Positions 41,069-41,347 of a stretch of DNA of 41,347 nucleotides are shown one piece after another. The DNA is from Arthrobacter sp. SO3. GTDB taxonomy: Bacteria > Actinomycetota > Actinomycetes > Actinomycetales > Micrococcaceae. Location of the stretch: NCBI RefSeq assembly GCF_020532825.1, contig NZ_MQTS01000114.1, positions 7,735-49,081 of the forward strand, in the 5' to 3' direction. The notes below the pieces were generated by a model. That model searched no databases. It was not told the origin of the DNA and saw nothing but the letters and a program-made list of their open reading frames with translations. Numbering within the stretch: position 1 is the stretch's first letter; the number at the start of each line of letters is the position of its first letter. The translations under genes were made by a program, and so were the position numbers.

Positions 41069-41102
41069 GAAGTACACATGGAGATGAAGTACACGTGGAG
41101 AT
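41069..41102. repeat. Tandem duplication of 17 bp
   Basis: GAAGTACACATGGAGAT (41069-41085) is followed directly by GAAGTACACGTGGAGAT (41086-41102), 16 of 17 identical. Confidence 0.85.
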
Positions 41103-41157
41103 GCCGTAGCACCGGTCCCGGGGCGCCGTGCGCCGTGCAGGGTGTGGGCCGCCACCC

Positions 41158-41275
41158 ATTTGCCACAGACGGCCGCTAAATGGCTCCTCCTAGCGACGAT
41201 TTGCCACAAGTGGCCGCTAAATGGCTCCTCATAGCGACCATTTGTGGCGAATGGCCGCGAAGGCTCCTGGCGGGT
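41158..41275. repeat. Tandem 41-bp repeat, two full copies and a degenerate third
   Basis: Copies start at 41158 and 41199 (ATTTGCCACA, then GGCCGCTAAATGG, CTCCTC, TAGCGAC) and differ at few positions. A third at 41240 keeps ATTTG, GGCCGC and GGCTCCT but is decayed. Within a unit ATTTGCC and the later AAATGGC are partly complementary. Confidence 0.8.
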
Positions 41276-41283
41276 TCAAGCGA

Positions 41284-41320
41284 TCGTTGCAACACCTCCG
41301 AATTATCGGGAGTTGCAACG
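41284..41320. promoter_or_regulatory. Paired GTTGCAAC palindromes around an inner stem
   Basis: GTTGCAAC, itself a perfect palindrome, occurs twice: 41285-41292 and 41312-41319. Between them CCGA and TCGG flank ATTA. The whole element folds into one long imperfect hairpin or presents two identical protein-binding sites. It may be the operator of a gene beyond the window. Confidence 0.5.
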
Positions 41321-41347
41321 CGAATGGAATCACCATCAAGAAGTAGT

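Larger units (their letters stand above)
40992..41347. other. 356-bp non-coding region downstream of parC
   Basis: No credible gene is seen up to the window end. It holds two small hairpins, a 17-bp tandem duplication (41069-41102), a 41-bp tandem repeat (41158 onward) and a pair of GTTGCAAC palindromes (41285-41319). Base composition falls toward the end, as expected before the promoter of a gene outside the window. Confidence 0.6.

Noticed and set aside
41158..41275. CRISPR array
   Set aside because: The 41-bp units are head-to-tail with no unique spacers, and there are no cas genes.

Overview
The window is chromosomal DNA of a high-GC Gram-positive actinobacterium, most likely a Micrococcaceae member close to Arthrobacter or Pseudarthrobacter. 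The basis is the strongly GC-biased third codon positions, many GTG and TTG starts, actinobacteria-only families (DUF3000, DUF3071/SepH, DUF3093, DUF3159, DUF3710, DUF4193, DUF5998, DUF6421) and gene order that recalls Mycobacterium tuberculosis Rv2680-Rv2682 and Rv2689-Rv2699. I place the species from memory of families and synteny, not from a search. Thirty-five protein genes are supported. I see no tRNA, rRNA, CRISPR array, prophage or intact transposon.

Layout. 1-1125: a Rossmann-like hypothetical protein and MsrB, closed by a large perfect palindrome. 1383-5483: DUF6421, an SDR oxidoreductase and a threonine-aldolase-like PLP enzyme, then DUF3000. 5570-10682: RNase D-like protein, then a FadA/FadB beta-oxidation pair behind a promoter overlapped by a 20-bp palindromic operator. 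10793-16647 (minus strand): aldo/keto reductase, nucleoside hydrolase, the S, T and fused A components of an ECF transporter, and a small membrane protein; this reads as a nucleoside or base salvage operon. 16680-20045 (minus): a stand-alone RNA-polymerase-alpha-CTD-like protein, then dxs, DUF402 and an unknown gene coupled by 4-bp overlaps. 20260-23073: aconitase with iron-box-like palindromes upstream. 23246-28243: a potassium locus, KimA-like permease plus RNA methyltransferase (minus) diverging from two TrkA/Ceo-type RCK proteins (plus). 28343-31891: dut, DUF3710, OB-fold and DUF3159 (minus), DUF3093 (plus), DUF4193 (minus). 32247-40991: sepH, then AP-superfamily phosphatase, DUF5998 and a GNAT/acyl-CoA-ligase fusion (minus), and the topoisomerase IV A subunit. 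40992-41347 is non-coding and repeat-rich.

How the genes work together. Most are conserved housekeeping functions: oxidative repair (msrB), RNA processing (rnd), beta-oxidation (fadAB), isoprenoid supply (dxs), TCA cycle (acn), potassium uptake (kimA-like, ceoB/ceoC-like), nucleotide sanitation (dut), division (sepH) and chromosome decatenation (parC). Accessory flavour is concentrated in the ECF/nucleoside-hydrolase operon, the DUF6421 operon and several short tandem-repeat tracts between genes (20-bp x4, 16-bp x3, 12-bp x4, 41-bp x2-3).

A recurring feature is a TAnnnT -10 box placed only 6-9 nt before an ATG or GTG without a usable Shine-Dalgarno, suggesting that about eight genes here are transcribed as leaderless mRNAs. 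The candidates I find most worth following as undescribed systems are the DUF6421/SDR/aldolase operon and the ECF/nucleoside-hydrolase operon.
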